Positions 11,078 to 20,947 of a DNA stretch of 64,000 bases are shown here, piece after piece; positions within the stretch are counted from its first letter, which is position 1; every line of letters begins with the position of its first letter. The notes under the pieces were generated by a model, which saw nothing but the letters and a program-made list of their open reading frames with translations, searched no databases and was not told the origin of the DNA. The stretch is from the NCBI RefSeq assembly GCF_024347135.1, contig NZ_AP024907.1:115001-179000 (forward strand), in the 5' to 3' direction. The translations under genes and the position numbers were made by a program. This stretch comes from Vibrio spartinae (GTDB lineage Bacteria > Pseudomonadota > Gammaproteobacteria > Enterobacterales > Vibrionaceae).

Positions 11078-12196
11078 TTAAAGCATGGGAACTTCAGATG
11101 ATGGTGTCAGCGTATCACTTTCCACCACATGAACTTTTGCCCCATTACTTAAGCGGACTTGACCGGAAGTCACAATCGTATCTCCGTCTTTCACACCACT
11201 TAATATGTGAGCTACATCTTTTTTGCGCTCCCCGACCTCAATGACATGTTGCTTGACACGCTTTTCACCATCTTTTTCGGTCACAATGTAAACACTGTCA
11301 CCATAAAGCGTATAGGCAATTGCCACCTGAGGAATAATCACCTGATCTTTTTGGACCGGTAGGAGGATATTTGCTTTGGCGAACATCCCGCTGCGTAGCT
11401 TGCCATCGCTATTTGGAATATTGGCTTCCACCTGAACCAAGCCACTCTGTGCACTGACTGCGGGCTCGATGGCTTTTATCGTCCCTTTGAACGAGTCATC
11501 CGGATAAGCATCGACAACGATGTTGACTGTCTGGCCGACCGAAATTTTAGACAGGTCGGTCTGCGGTATTGTGAAGTGTAGACGCATCACGGAAGTATCT
11601 TCCAGACGGACGATACTGGAGCCGATATTCATATATTGACCGACATAGATATTGCGGATACCCACCGAACCGGAAAAAGGTGCTGTGATTTCACGTCTGG
11701 CGATAGTCGCTTTCAAACTTTCGATATCGGCAGACAAAGAGAAATAAGCCGCTTCAGCTTCATCGAAAGATTCTTTAGACAAAGACCCTTTTGCATACAA
11801 GCCTTTGTAGCGTTCATATTTTGCTTTTGCCGCAGGCAAACGAGCTTGCGCACTTTTTAAGTTCGCTTTTTCAACAGCCGAATCGAGCGCCATCAGCATC
11901 TGTCCTTTTTCGACGGAAGCGCCTGACTCGAATGCGATATCTTTAATGACACCACTGGTTTCGGAGGTGAGTGTTACACCCTGCTTCGGTTCGATAAAAC
12001 CGATCGCTTCAATAATCGGTGTCCAATCTTGTGTTTTAATCTGAGAAACTGTAATCGGAAATGAGGGTTCGGGCATGTTCGCAAAATAGTCATTCATCGC
12101 TTTTTGCTTGAACAAATTGACTCCGATTACACTACCTAACAGCACAACAACAATCAGTAGCATCGAGAGTGTCCATAGTAATGTCCGCTTTTTCAT
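11078..12196 (-). CDS. vexA: RND efflux periplasmic adaptor (VexA type)
   Basis: A 372-residue membrane-fusion protein. It has a signal-anchor helix (residues ~6-26), a lipoyl/biotinyl-like half motif (GVIKDIAFESGASVEKGQML), an alpha-hairpin (~100-145), the second lipoyl half (EITAPFSGSVGIRNIYVGQY) and beta-barrel/membrane-proximal domains. It bridges the RND permease and an outer-membrane channel. It is the first gene of a two-gene operon with the permease 11 bp downstream. No adjacent TetR regulator is seen; the next gene is rep, divergent. Confidence 0.87.
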   Translation of the reverse strand: MKKRTLLWTLSMLLIVVVLLGSVIGVNLFKQKAMNDYFANMPEPSFPITVSQIKTQDWTPIIEAIGFIEPKQGVTLTSETSGVIKDIAFESGASVEKGQMLMALDSAVEKANLKSAQARLPAAKAKYERYKGLYAKGSLSKESFDEAEAAYFSLSADIESLKATIARREITAPFSGSVGIRNIYVGQYMNIGSSIVRLEDTSVMRLHFTIPQTDLSKISVGQTVNIVVDAYPDDSFKGTIKAIEPAVSAQSGLVQVEANIPNSDGKLRSGMFAKANILLPVQKDQVIIPQVAIAYTLYGDSVYIVTEKDGEKRVKQHVIEVGERKKDVAHILSGVKDGDTIVTSGQVRLSNGAKVHVVESDTLTPSSEVPML

Positions 12197-12519
12197 TCGA
12201 TGTTAAACTCCAAGTTTAATGATGAACTAGCCTCAACGAGTTTGTTTCCTCAGCATGTGCAACAAGATGCTTCTGATAAAACTGAATCTACTATCAGAAT
12301 AATTGGTTCGCTTGATTGCTAACGTTTTGGTATTGAAGCATGAATTAGGTTGCCATTATAGCTTACAGAGTAGCCATATATGCAACACACTTGTGCAGTA
12401 AATTATGTAAAAACTCGCATATTTACACGAGTGGTAAATTTATCAGTCGGGCATTATCATGAGGACGTGTGAATATTCTCGTAAACCAGCCATCAAGTTC
12501 AGAGCAGATGAGATAACGG
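12197..12519. other. Divergent promoter region between vexA and rep
   Basis: About 320 bp with no coding frame. It must contain the vexAB and rep promoters. I see no regulator operator that I can name. Confidence 0.6.
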
Positions 12520-14541
12520 ATGAAGTTAAATCCAAGACAAGATGAAGCCGTCAAATATATATCGGGTCCCTGTTTGGTGCTTGCCGGTGCCGGATCAGGT
12601 AAGACCAGAGTAATAACCAATAAAATTGCCTATTTAGTTCAACAGTGTGGCTATAAAGCTCGCAATATTGCTGCGGTGACGTTTACCAATAAAGCTGCCA
12701 GAGAAATGAAAGAGCGGGTCGCGCAAACGTTAGGGAAAAAAGAATCCCGTGGCCTGATGATTTCGACCTTCCATACACTTGGTTTGAATATCATTCGCCG
12801 AGAATATAAAGCGCTCGGTCTTAAGGCCGGTTTTTCTTTATTTGATGATCAGGACCAATTGGCTCTCCTCAAGGCATTGACGGAAAAACAGATCGATGGG
12901 GATAAGGATCTATTGCGTCAGTTGCTCAGTACCATCTCCAATTGGAAGAATGATATGTTCTCTCCGGCTCAGGCCAAGGCGAGCGCCAGAGGCGAGCAGG
13001 AACAACTATTTGCTTTTTGTTATGAATGCTATCAGAACCAGATGAAAGCCTATAATGCACTGGATTTTGATGATTTGATTCTGATGCCGGTCGGGTTACT
13101 GAAAAACAATGAACAAGTCCGACAGCACTGGCAGTCGAGAATACGTTATCTGCTGGTGGATGAGTATCAGGATACCAATACCAGTCAGTATGAATTGGTT
13201 AAGTTGCTGGTGGGAGAGCGAGGTCGGTTTACGGTTGTGGGTGATGATGACCAATCGATTTATTCATGGCGGGGGGCCAAACCTCAGAATCTGGTGTTAT
13301 TGGGAGAAGATTATCCGAATTTACGGCTCATTAAGCTGGAGCAGAATTATCGTTCAACCAATCGGATTTTGCACTCAGCCAATATTTTGATTGCGAATAA
13401 TACCCACGTATATGAAAAAAGACTCTTTTCTGAACTGCCGGATGGCGAAACACTGAAAATCATCATGGCAAATAATGATGAGCATGAAGCAGAACGTATT
13501 ACGGGTGAGATTATTGCTCACAAGTTTATCAATCATACGGGGTATCGTGACTATGCCATTCTGTATCGGGGGAATCATCAGTCCCGTTTGATTGAGAAAA
13601 GTTTGATGCAGAACCGCGTTCCTTACAAAATTTCAGGGGGAACGTCTTTCTTTGCACGAGCCGAGATCAAAGACATCATGGCGTACCTACGGGTGTTGGT
13701 GAATCCTGATGATGACAATGCTTTTCTGCGGATCGTCAATACGCCGCGCCGTGAGATTGGCCCTGTGACGCTGGAGAAGCTGGGCAGCTATGCCAACATG
13801 CGCGGTAAAAGTCTGTTTGAAGCCAGTTTTGAAATCGGTCTGGAACAGCACCTGACGGGAAAGGGGCTGGAAAATTTAAGGCGTTTTACGCAATGGTTGG
13901 TGCGGTTATCGGATCAGACAGAGAGAGGTGATACGGTGGCGGTCACGCGATCGCTGGTGCGCGATATTCATTATGAAGACTGGCTGTATGAAACCTCATC
14001 AAGCCCGAAAGCGGCGGAGATGCGAATGAAAAATGTGTCTGATCTCTATTCATGGGTCGTCGCGGATTTGGACGGCAACAACCCGGATCAGGAGAAGAAG
14101 TCGCTCAAAGAGGTTGTTCAGCGCCTGACTTTACGTGACATGATGGAACGGGGAGAAGAAAATGATGACAGTGATGCGGTACAACTGATGACCTTACACG
14201 CATCCAAAGGATTAGAATTTCCGTATGTCTATTTGATCGGGACTGAAGAAGGCATTTTGCCCCATCAAACCAGCATTGATGAAGATAATATCGAAGAAGA
14301 ACGGCGGCTCATGTATGTCGGCATTACTCGGGCTCAGAAAGAGATGACATTCATCGTATGTAAAGAAAGACGTCAGTACGGTGAGTTGATTCGTCCGACA
14401 CACAGTCGTTTTTTAGATGAATTACCTTATGATGACGTGACTTGGGAACAGAAGAAAAAAGAGCTTTCACCTCAGGAACGGATGGAAAAAGGACAAGCGC
14501 ATATTGCTAATTTGAGAGCGATGTTTAAAAAGGATTCTTGA
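12520..14541 (+). CDS. rep: ATP-dependent DNA helicase Rep
   Basis: A 673-residue superfamily 1A 3'-5' helicase that helps replication forks past nucleoprotein blocks. Walker A is GAGSGKT (~22-28). Motif Ia is [11 protein letters not shown], motif II DEYQDTN (~214), motif [15 protein letters not shown], motif [10 protein letters not shown], motif [16 protein letters not shown] and motif [10 protein letters not shown]. It matches E. coli Rep closely over its full length (673 residues there as well). It is distinct from uvrD, which also lies in this window. It lies divergently from the efflux operon, with tRNA genes downstream. Confidence 0.97.
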   Translation: MKLNPRQDEAVKYISGPCLVLAGAGSGKTRVITNKIAYLVQQCGYKARNIAAVTFTNKAAREMKERVAQTLGKKESRGLMISTFHTLGLNIIRREYKALGLKAGFSLFDDQDQLALLKALTEKQIDGDKDLLRQLLSTISNWKNDMFSPAQAKASARGEQEQLFAFCYECYQNQMKAYNALDFDDLILMPVGLLKNNEQVRQHWQSRIRYLLVDEYQDTNTSQYELVKLLVGERGRFTVVGDDDQSIYSWRGAKPQNLVLLGEDYPNLRLIKLEQNYRSTNRILHSANILIANNTHVYEKRLFSELPDGETLKIIMANNDEHEAERITGEIIAHKFINHTGYRDYAILYRGNHQSRLIEKSLMQNRVPYKISGGTSFFARAEIKDIMAYLRVLVNPDDDNAFLRIVNTPRREIGPVTLEKLGSYANMRGKSLFEASFEIGLEQHLTGKGLENLRRFTQWLVRLSDQTERGDTVAVTRSLVRDIHYEDWLYETSSSPKAAEMRMKNVSDLYSWVVADLDGNNPDQEKKSLKEVVQRLTLRDMMERGEENDDSDAVQLMTLHASKGLEFPYVYLIGTEEGILPHQTSIDEDNIEEERRLMYVGITRAQKEMTFIVCKERRQYGELIRPTHSRFLDELPYDDVTWEQKKKELSPQERMEKGQAHIANLRAMFKKDS

Positions 14542-14741
14542 CGAATTGAGTGGGAAAAGCAACGATAGAGCACGGCATGATGCGCTGCTTTTCTGGCAAC
14601 GCTCAACTATCTGATTATCGAAGAGATGCCTTTTTTAATGATGACTGACGAAAAAGGCGTCAAACGAGAAAAAAAGTTGAAAAAAAGCTAGACGACAAAG
14701 AGTGATATCCGTATCATTCCCCTCCGCCGATAGGGCATGAT

Positions 14742-14818
<77 letters not shown>

Positions 14819-14850
14819 TTTGCGGAGGAATGATCGGCAACAGACGTATG

Positions 14851-14926
14851 GTGGCTATAGCTCAGTTGGTAGAGCCCCGGATTGTGATTCCGGTTGTCGC
14901 GAGTTCGAGTCTCGTTAGCCACCCCA
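14851..14926 (+). tRNA. tRNA-His (anticodon GTG), copy 1
   Basis: A 76-nt tRNA, with anticodon stem-loop CCGGA-TTGTGAT-TCCGG and encoded CCA. The 5' G characteristic of tRNA-His is present (GTGGCTATAG). It looks identical to the second copy at 15133. Confidence 0.97.
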
Positions 14927-15045
14927 TTTTCCTGAGAGCATTTCCCCATTTGGGTTGTTTTTCAGAGAGACAAACGGACTGTTTGCCTTGAGCATGTATC
15001 CTATGCTGTTGGCAGTGATAGATAATATCAAAGAATAAAATGTAT

Positions 15046-15122
<77 letters not shown>

Positions 15123-15132
15123 CTTTTCAGTG

Positions 15133-15208
15133 GTGGCTATAGCTCAGTTGGTAGAGCCCCGGATTGTGATTCCGGTTGTCGCGAGTTCGAGTCTCGTTAG
15201 CCACCCCA
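15133..15208 (+). tRNA. tRNA-His (anticodon GTG), copy 2
   Basis: A 76-nt duplicate of the tRNA-His gene at 14851, embedded between two tRNA-Pro copies. The spacers are only 10 bp upstream and 3 bp downstream, so all are probably processed from one transcript. Confidence 0.97.
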
Positions 15209-15211
15209 TTT

Positions 15212-15288
<77 letters not shown>

Positions 15289-15293
15289 CTTTC

Positions 15294-15324
15294 AAAGCCT
15301 CGGTTTTACACCGGGGCTTTTTTG
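15294..15324 (+). terminator. Terminator of the tRNA array (first of four repeated copies)
   Basis: Stem AAAGCCTCGG / CCGGGGCTTT followed by a T run. Copies recur every 169 bp (about 15463, 15632 and 15801) inside the tandem repeat, so read-through past the first would meet three more. Confidence 0.88.
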
Positions 15325-15377
15325 TATCGGTCACTACCGGATATCTGCTTTATCGTATGAATATCAGCATTACGTTG

Positions 15378-15457
15378 TTTGGTAGCGCATCCATTCTTTT
15401 AAGAATCAGCGGACCAGAGGATGGTTTTCGGGGGTTCGAATCCCTCTTCACCGACCA
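15378..15457 (+). pseudogene. tRNA-Pro-like remnant 1
   Basis: Begins TTTGGTAGCGCAT like the tRNA-Pro D-arm and ends with the intact T-arm, acceptor 3' strand and CCA. The 5' acceptor strand is missing. The anticodon region is replaced by an insert containing the inverted repeat ATTCTT/AAGAAT. It cannot fold as a normal tRNA. Confidence 0.8.
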
Positions 15458-15546
15458 CTTTCAAAGCCTCGGTTTTACACCGGGGCTTTTTTGTATCGGT
15501 CACTACCGGATATCTGCTTTATCGTATGAATATCAGCATTACGTTG

Positions 15547-15626
15547 TTTGGCAGCGCATCCATTCTTTTAAGAATCAGCGGACCAGAGGATGGTTTTCGG
15601 GGGTTCGAATCCCTCTTCACCGACCA
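15547..15626 (+). pseudogene. tRNA-Pro-like remnant 2
   Basis: Second copy of the same remnant, 169 bp on. It differs from the first by a base in the D-arm-like part (GGCAGCGC for GGTAGCGC). Confidence 0.8.
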
Positions 15627-15715
15627 CTTTCAAAGCCTCGGTTTTATACCGGGGCTTTTTTGTATCGGTCACTACCGGATATCTGCTTTATCGTATGAAT
15701 ATCAGCATTACGTTG

Positions 15716-15795
15716 TTTGGTAGCGCATCCATTCTTTTAAGAATCAGCGAACCAGAGGATGATTTTCGGGGGTTCGAATCCCTCTTCACCGACCA
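15716..15795 (+). pseudogene. tRNA-Pro-like remnant 3
   Basis: Third copy, with small differences (CGAACCAGAGGATGATTTTC). It is the most diverged copy and lies at the distal edge of the array, as expected if the units arose by unequal crossing-over from the tRNA end. Confidence 0.8.
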
Positions 15796-15860
15796 CTTTC
15801 AAAGCCTCGGTTTTATATCGGGGCTTTTTTGTATCGGTCACCACCGGATGTCTGTTTTTA

Positions 15861-16443
15861 CAGTATACCCTCGGAAATCGTGTGTTTTTTCGTATATCGG
15901 TTTTTTGAATAGATTCAGTTTCATAGCATTGCATATACTAGCCATAGGGCGCTTAGTATAATTGACTAGGTTGTCAGGTTATGGAATGTAAATATTTAGT
16001 TAATATAATGATAGTGTTAATAGCCAACATGAGTGATTATTTTGGTCTAATATATTGTATGTATGCTTTATGCTGGGTAATTTATATTTATATCTGAGGT
16101 TTTATCAGCATTTTTCTATGTAATAATTTTTACGTAATCATAATTTAATTTAGTTTTTTATCCTGATTATATGTTTTTATTGATATTTTAAACTAATGAC
16201 GATAGCACCAATAGATGATATTTTTTATTTTTTCAAATAAGAATAATTCACAAAAAAAGCATTTTTATTCGATTTTTATCGCGGCTTTTCCGATTATACT
16301 GAATTTATATACTATGTTGATTGCTTTTTTTTGAAATTTTTGCACAATGATAAGCTTTGTGAGTGATCAGCAGAATATGCTGATATGAAAGGATTCAACT
16401 CTTTAGGCTCGGTATTTATTGCGGGTCAGAGGTCAAATTTGTC
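15861..16443. other. AT-rich intergenic region before the peptide transporter
   Basis: About 580 bp, very AT-rich, with no coding frame. An inverted repeat ATCAGCA-GAATA-TGCTGAT lies at 16366-16384, about 60 bp before the ABC transporter start. It could be a regulator site or mRNA hairpin. Otherwise I see nothing specific. The composition suggests a nucoid-protein-bound promoter region. Confidence 0.6.
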
Positions 16444-18162
16444 ATGTCTCTTTTAGAAGTTAAAAATCTTCAAATCGAATATCCGTCACGGCACGGGGTG
16501 CATGCCGCAGTCAAATCTCTTTCTTTTCAGATTGAGCGCGGAGAAATCGTCGGTGTCGTCGGTGAGTCCGGGGCGGGAAAATCAACCGTCGGTAATGCCG
16601 TGATTGATCTGCTCAGCCCTCCGGGAGTAATTGCCGGTGGTGAGGTCTATTTAAATGGTGAAAAGATTTCCGGTTTGTCACCGGAGCAAATGAGACGTGT
16701 GCGGGGATCGAAAATTGGATTTATTTTTCAGGATCCGATGACATCATTGAATCCGCTCTTTACAGTTGAGCAACAACTGAAAGAAACGATTCATGCCAAC
16801 ATGAAAGTGACGGATGAAGAAGCCGATCAGCGTGCTCTTGCACTCATGCAGCAAGTTGGTATCCCTCAACCAGAGAACCGCTTGAAACAATATCCACATC
16901 AGTTTTCCGGTGGCATGCGTCAGCGAGTCGTCATTGCCATTGCACTGGCAGGTGAACCGGATTTGATTATCGCTGATGAGCCGACCACCGCACTGGATGT
17001 CTCGATTCAGGATCAAATATTGAGCCTGATTCGCGAATTATGTGTCCAGAATCAAGTCGGCTGTATGCTCGTTACCCATGATATGGGAGTGGTGTCGAAT
17101 GTAACCGATCAGGTCGCGGTAATGTATCGTGGTGATCTTGTTGAATTCGGACCGACAGCACAAGTTTTGGGAACACCGCAGCACCCTTATACCAAGAGTC
17201 TGATTTCGGCCGTCCCCCGTTCGGATATCAAGCTTGACCGTTTTCCTCTGGTCAGTTACATCGAAGAAGCCAGTGAGATGGAACCGCTGGATATTAAGAA
17301 TCACTGGCTTGGGCAACGTCAGGATCAGCGTGACTATTCCGGTGCATTATTGAAAGTCGAAGATGTTAACTTGCGTTTTGTGACCAAAGATTCGTTGTTT
17401 GAAAGTCGGCGTGAGTATGTGCAGGCTTCCAATCATGTGAGTTTTGATGTGATGGAAGGCGAAACCTTCGGTTTGGTCGGTGAGTCCGGTTCAGGCAAAT
17501 CAACTATTGCACGCATTATTGCCGGTTTGTATGTACCAAATTCCGGGAAGATTACCTTTGAGGGGATCGATCTTACGGCACTCACTTCAGAAAAAGCGCG
17601 TCGTCCGCTACGTCGTCAGATGCAGATGGTTTTTCAAAATCCGTATACGTCCATGAACCCTCGCATGAAGGTCTTTGATATCATTGCCGAACCGATACGG
17701 TTTCATCATTTGACCAAAAATGAATCTGAAACGCGCCAAATTGTCTATGATTTGCTGGATCATGTTGGCCTGGGACGAATGGCTGGTATCAAGTATCCGC
17801 ATGAGTTCTCCGGCGGACAACGCCAACGTATTTCAATTGCGCGTGCTCTGGCGACGCGCCCCCGATTATTGATTTGTGATGAACCCACATCTGCGTTGGA
17901 TGTTTCGGTTCAGGCGCAAATCCTGAATTTGTTAAAAGACTTACAAGCGGAATTGAATCTAACCATGCTTTTTATCAGTCATGATTTACCGGTGATTCGC
18001 CAAATGTGCGATCGGGTTGGCGTGATGAAGATGGGCACATTATTGGAAGTTGCACCGACAGAAACACTGTTTTCTGCACCGCAACATGAATATAGCCGTC
18101 AGTTAATCTCTCTGATGCCTGAATTTACAGGGCTGAAAGAAGATATTGCGGCAATGCGTTGA
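16444..18162 (+). CDS. Peptide ABC transporter, fused double ATPase subunit
   Basis: A 572-residue protein in which two oligopeptide-type ATPase domains (DppD- and DppF-like) are joined. The first has Walker A GESGAGKST (~40), signature FSGGMRQR and Walker B LIIADEPTTALD. The second has Walker A GESGSGKST (~347), FSGGQRQR and LLICDEPTSALD. Each is followed by the C-terminal oligo/dipeptide segment (GTPQHPYTKSL, SAPQHEYSRQL). The fusion and gene order ATPase-binding protein-permease-permease resemble E. coli gsiABCD (glutathione) and other peptide importers. The substrate cannot be fixed from sequence. It is the first gene of the operon, with the binding protein 65 bp downstream. Confidence 0.93.
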   Translation: MSLLEVKNLQIEYPSRHGVHAAVKSLSFQIERGEIVGVVGESGAGKSTVGNAVIDLLSPPGVIAGGEVYLNGEKISGLSPEQMRRVRGSKIGFIFQDPMTSLNPLFTVEQQLKETIHANMKVTDEEADQRALALMQQVGIPQPENRLKQYPHQFSGGMRQRVVIAIALAGEPDLIIADEPTTALDVSIQDQILSLIRELCVQNQVGCMLVTHDMGVVSNVTDQVAVMYRGDLVEFGPTAQVLGTPQHPYTKSLISAVPRSDIKLDRFPLVSYIEEASEMEPLDIKNHWLGQRQDQRDYSGALLKVEDVNLRFVTKDSLFESRREYVQASNHVSFDVMEGETFGLVGESGSGKSTIARIIAGLYVPNSGKITFEGIDLTALTSEKARRPLRRQMQMVFQNPYTSMNPRMKVFDIIAEPIRFHHLTKNESETRQIVYDLLDHVGLGRMAGIKYPHEFSGGQRQRISIARALATRPRLLICDEPTSALDVSVQAQILNLLKDLQAELNLTMLFISHDLPVIRQMCDRVGVMKMGTLLEVAPTETLFSAPQHEYSRQLISLMPEFTGLKEDIAAMR

Positions 18163-18227
18163 TCTCAACCCCAGAAGACAAAAGCAAACACACGAAGGGA
18201 TGAACTTCCCGCATAAGGAGTTATGCA

Positions 18228-19784
18228 ATGAAAATGATAAAAACCAAACTGGCTGTGGCATTAATGGCTGTTGGGCTGAGTTTCTCAGCCGCTGCTGCGG
18301 ATATTACAATTGCTTATGCTGCTGATCCGGTGTCTATGGACCCGCAGGAACAGTTGTCTGAAGCGACCTTACAACTTTCTCACATGGTGTTCGATCCCCT
18401 TGTTCGCTATACCCAATCTAAAGAGTTTGAACCCCGTTTGGCGAAAAGTTGGGAACGTATCAATGCTACCACCATGCGCTTCCATTTGCGTCATGGTGTG
18501 AAATTCCACACCGGTAACCCTTTTTCTGCCGATGATGTGATCTGGACGTTCAATCGTCTGAAATCTTCAGGAGATTATAAAGGGATCTTTGCTTCAATCG
18601 ATAAAGCGGTCAAAGTCGATGATTATACCGTTGATCTGGTGACCAAAGGGCCTTACCCACTCATTCTGCAAAATGCGACTTATATCTTTGCGATGGATAG
18701 CAAGTTCTATTCAGGCAAAACCAAAGAGGGTAAAGATAAGTCAGAAATCGTCAAACACGGTAATTCTTTCGCATCAACCCATGAATCCGGTACCGGGCCA
18801 TTTGCCGTCACTTACCGTGAGCAAGGCGTAAAAGTCGAGTTTGAACGGTTCAAAGACTACTGGGATAAAGATTCAAAAGGCAATGTTGATCACCTCACAT
18901 GGGTACCCATCAAAGAAGATGCAACGCGTGTCGCTGCCCTGCTATCGGGAGATGTTGATATGATTGCACCGGTTGCACCGAATGATCTGGATCGGATTGA
19001 TGAAGCAAAAGGCATCGATTTGGTCACCATTCCCGGTGAACGGATTATCACATTCCAGATGAATGAGAAAAGTCAGCCAGCCTTTAAAGATAAGCGTGTG
19101 CGTGAAGCAGTGACTTATGCCGTCAACAATACCGGTATCGTGAAAAAAATCATGAAAGGTTTTGCGACCACCGCAGCACAACAGAGTCCGATGGGATATG
19201 CAGGCTACAACTCAGATCTGAAACCCCGTTACGATCTGAAAAAAGCCAAAGCGCTGATGAAAGAAGCCGGCTATGAAAAAGGCTTCAGTATCTCGATGAT
19301 TGCCCCGAATAACCGTTATGTGAATGATGCAAAAATTGCACAAGCGGTGGCTTCGATGTTGTCTAAAATCGGTATCAAAGTCGATCTGAAAACCATGCCA
19401 AAAGCACAATACTGGCCAGAGTTCGATAAATGTGCCGCAGATATGCTGATGATTGGTTGGGCTTCAGATACACAAGATTCAGGCAACTTTTCTGAATACC
19501 TGACAATGACACGCAATTCTGAAACAGGTAAAGGCCAGTACAACTGCGGCTATTATTCGAACCCGGAAGTTGATCGTCTGGTTGAAGCGTCCAACGTTGA
19601 AACCAATTCAGCTAAACGTTCAACCATGTTGAAAGAAGTTGAAGCGAAGTTGTATCAGGACGCTGCATTTGTACCGCTACACTGGCAGAACCTTGCTTGG
19701 GGCGCTAAATCCAGTGTGGATATCAAACCTGTTGTGAACTCGATGAATTATCCTTACTTGGGTGATCTGATCGTCAAAGAGTAA
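18228..19784 (+). CDS. Peptide ABC transporter, periplasmic binding protein
   Basis: A 518-residue SBP_bac_5 family protein with a Sec signal peptide (residues 1-24, ending SAAAA-DI). It contains the family signature region FHLRHGVKFHTGNPFSADDV (~85-104). It delivers peptides to the two permeases encoded downstream. A strong RBS (AAGGAG) fixes the start. It is followed by two hairpins, the second a full terminator, so its message can be made in excess over the permeases. Confidence 0.94.
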   Translation: MKMIKTKLAVALMAVGLSFSAAAADITIAYAADPVSMDPQEQLSEATLQLSHMVFDPLVRYTQSKEFEPRLAKSWERINATTMRFHLRHGVKFHTGNPFSADDVIWTFNRLKSSGDYKGIFASIDKAVKVDDYTVDLVTKGPYPLILQNATYIFAMDSKFYSGKTKEGKDKSEIVKHGNSFASTHESGTGPFAVTYREQGVKVEFERFKDYWDKDSKGNVDHLTWVPIKEDATRVAALLSGDVDMIAPVAPNDLDRIDEAKGIDLVTIPGERIITFQMNEKSQPAFKDKRVREAVTYAVNNTGIVKKIMKGFATTAAQQSPMGYAGYNSDLKPRYDLKKAKALMKEAGYEKGFSISMIAPNNRYVNDAKIAQAVASMLSKIGIKVDLKTMPKAQYWPEFDKCAADMLMIGWASDTQDSGNFSEYLTMTRNSETGKGQYNCGYYSNPEVDRLVEASNVETNSAKRSTMLKEVEAKLYQDAAFVPLHWQNLAWGAKSSVDIKPVVNSMNYPYLGDLIVKE

Positions 19785-19796
19785 CGATACCTACTT

Positions 19797-19845
19797 AGCC
19801 AGCCCGATATATTGTTGATCAATAAACGGTTATTGCGTGCTGGCT
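19797..19845 (+). other. Intercistronic hairpin after the binding-protein gene
   Basis: AGCCAGC (19797) pairs with GCTGGCT (19839) around a long interior, followed by a T-rich stretch. It probably protects the upstream mRNA end or attenuates read-through. Confidence 0.5.
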
Positions 19846-19868
19846 TGTATTTATTTTTCTGTTATTAC

Positions 19869-19904
19869 GGTGCTTATTTCATTCAGTCGGATAAGCACCT
19901 TTTT
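19869..19904 (+). terminator. Internal terminator between binding protein and permeases
   Basis: Nine-base-pair stem GGTGCTTAT / ATAAGCACC with a 13-nt loop and TTTTT directly after it. It lies 65 bp before the first permease, so the permeases depend on partial read-through or on their own promoter. Confidence 0.85.
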
Positions 19905-19969
19905 CAGACTGAACTCTCGTTAGAGTCATTTGGCTTGTAGCGAGGTCACAGATAGCCAAGGGGCAATAT

Positions 19970-20947
19970 ATGTTCTCTTTCCTGATCAATCGCCTGATTC
20001 AGGCGTTTGTCGTTATGTTTGTCATTAGCTTAGTCGCTTTTGCCATTCAGGATAATTTAGGTGATCCATTGCGTGAGCTGGTGGGTCAGTCCGTGTCAGA
20101 AGCACAGCGACAGGTCCTTCGCGATGAAATGGGGCTCAATGACCCATTTATGGTGAAGTATGTCCGGTTTATCAAAGCTGCATCTCACGGTGATCTTGGG
20201 ACGTCGTATTTCTTTAAGCGTCCGGCACTGGATGTCATTCTGGAAAAACTTGTCGCAACACTGGAGCTGGTATTTGGTGCCGCTGCCATTATTATTTGCC
20301 TGTCGATTCCTCTTGGCGTTTATTCAGCGATCCATCCGAAAAGCTTTTTTTCCAAGCTGATTATGGCGGGCAGTAGTATTGGTATCTCGATTCCTGTTTT
20401 CCTGACCGCAATCATGTTGATGTATATTTTCTCGATTGAACTGGGATGGCTGCCTTCTTATGGCCGGGGTGACACTGCCAATGTCCTGGGATGGGAATCA
20501 GGGTTCTTTACGCTCGATGGTTTAGCACACCTGATTTTACCGTGTATCTCGCTGGCATCGATCATGTTGCCACTGTTTATTCGTCTGGTCCGTTCGGAAA
20601 TGCTGGAAGTGCTGAGTTCGGAATACATTAAGTTTGCCAAAGCAAAAGGATTGGCATTGCGTAAAATCTATTATCGTCATGCCCTGAAAAATACCATGTT
20701 ACCCGTATTGACGGTTGGTGGGGTACAGCTCGGCACCATGGTCGCTTATACCATCCTGACCGAGACTGTTTTTCAATGGCCGGGCACTGGTTTTCTGTTT
20801 CTGGAAGCCATCAATCGGGTCGATACCCCACTGATTACCGCTTATGTTATTTTCGTCGGGCTTATTTTCGTGGTGACGAATACCATTGTCGATCTGCTAT
20901 ATGGATTGATTAACCCAACCGTAAACCTCACCGGAAAAGGAGCGTGA
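19970..20947 (+). CDS. Peptide ABC transporter permease (DppB/GsiC type)
   Basis: A 325-residue inner-membrane permease with about six transmembrane helices. It carries the BPD_transp_1 domain with the EAA loop (EYIKFAKAKGLALRKIYYRHALKN, ~213-236) that contacts the ATPase. The N-terminal helix MFSFLINRLIQAFVVMF is typical of DppB-type subunits. An AGGGG ribosome site precedes the ATG. It overlaps the next gene by a base or so, showing translational coupling. Confidence 0.93.
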   Translation: MFSFLINRLIQAFVVMFVISLVAFAIQDNLGDPLRELVGQSVSEAQRQVLRDEMGLNDPFMVKYVRFIKAASHGDLGTSYFFKRPALDVILEKLVATLELVFGAAAIIICLSIPLGVYSAIHPKSFFSKLIMAGSSIGISIPVFLTAIMLMYIFSIELGWLPSYGRGDTANVLGWESGFFTLDGLAHLILPCISLASIMLPLFIRLVRSEMLEVLSSEYIKFAKAKGLALRKIYYRHALKNTMLPVLTVGGVQLGTMVAYTILTETVFQWPGTGFLFLEAINRVDTPLITAYVIFVGLIFVVTNTIVDLLYGLINPTVNLTGKGA

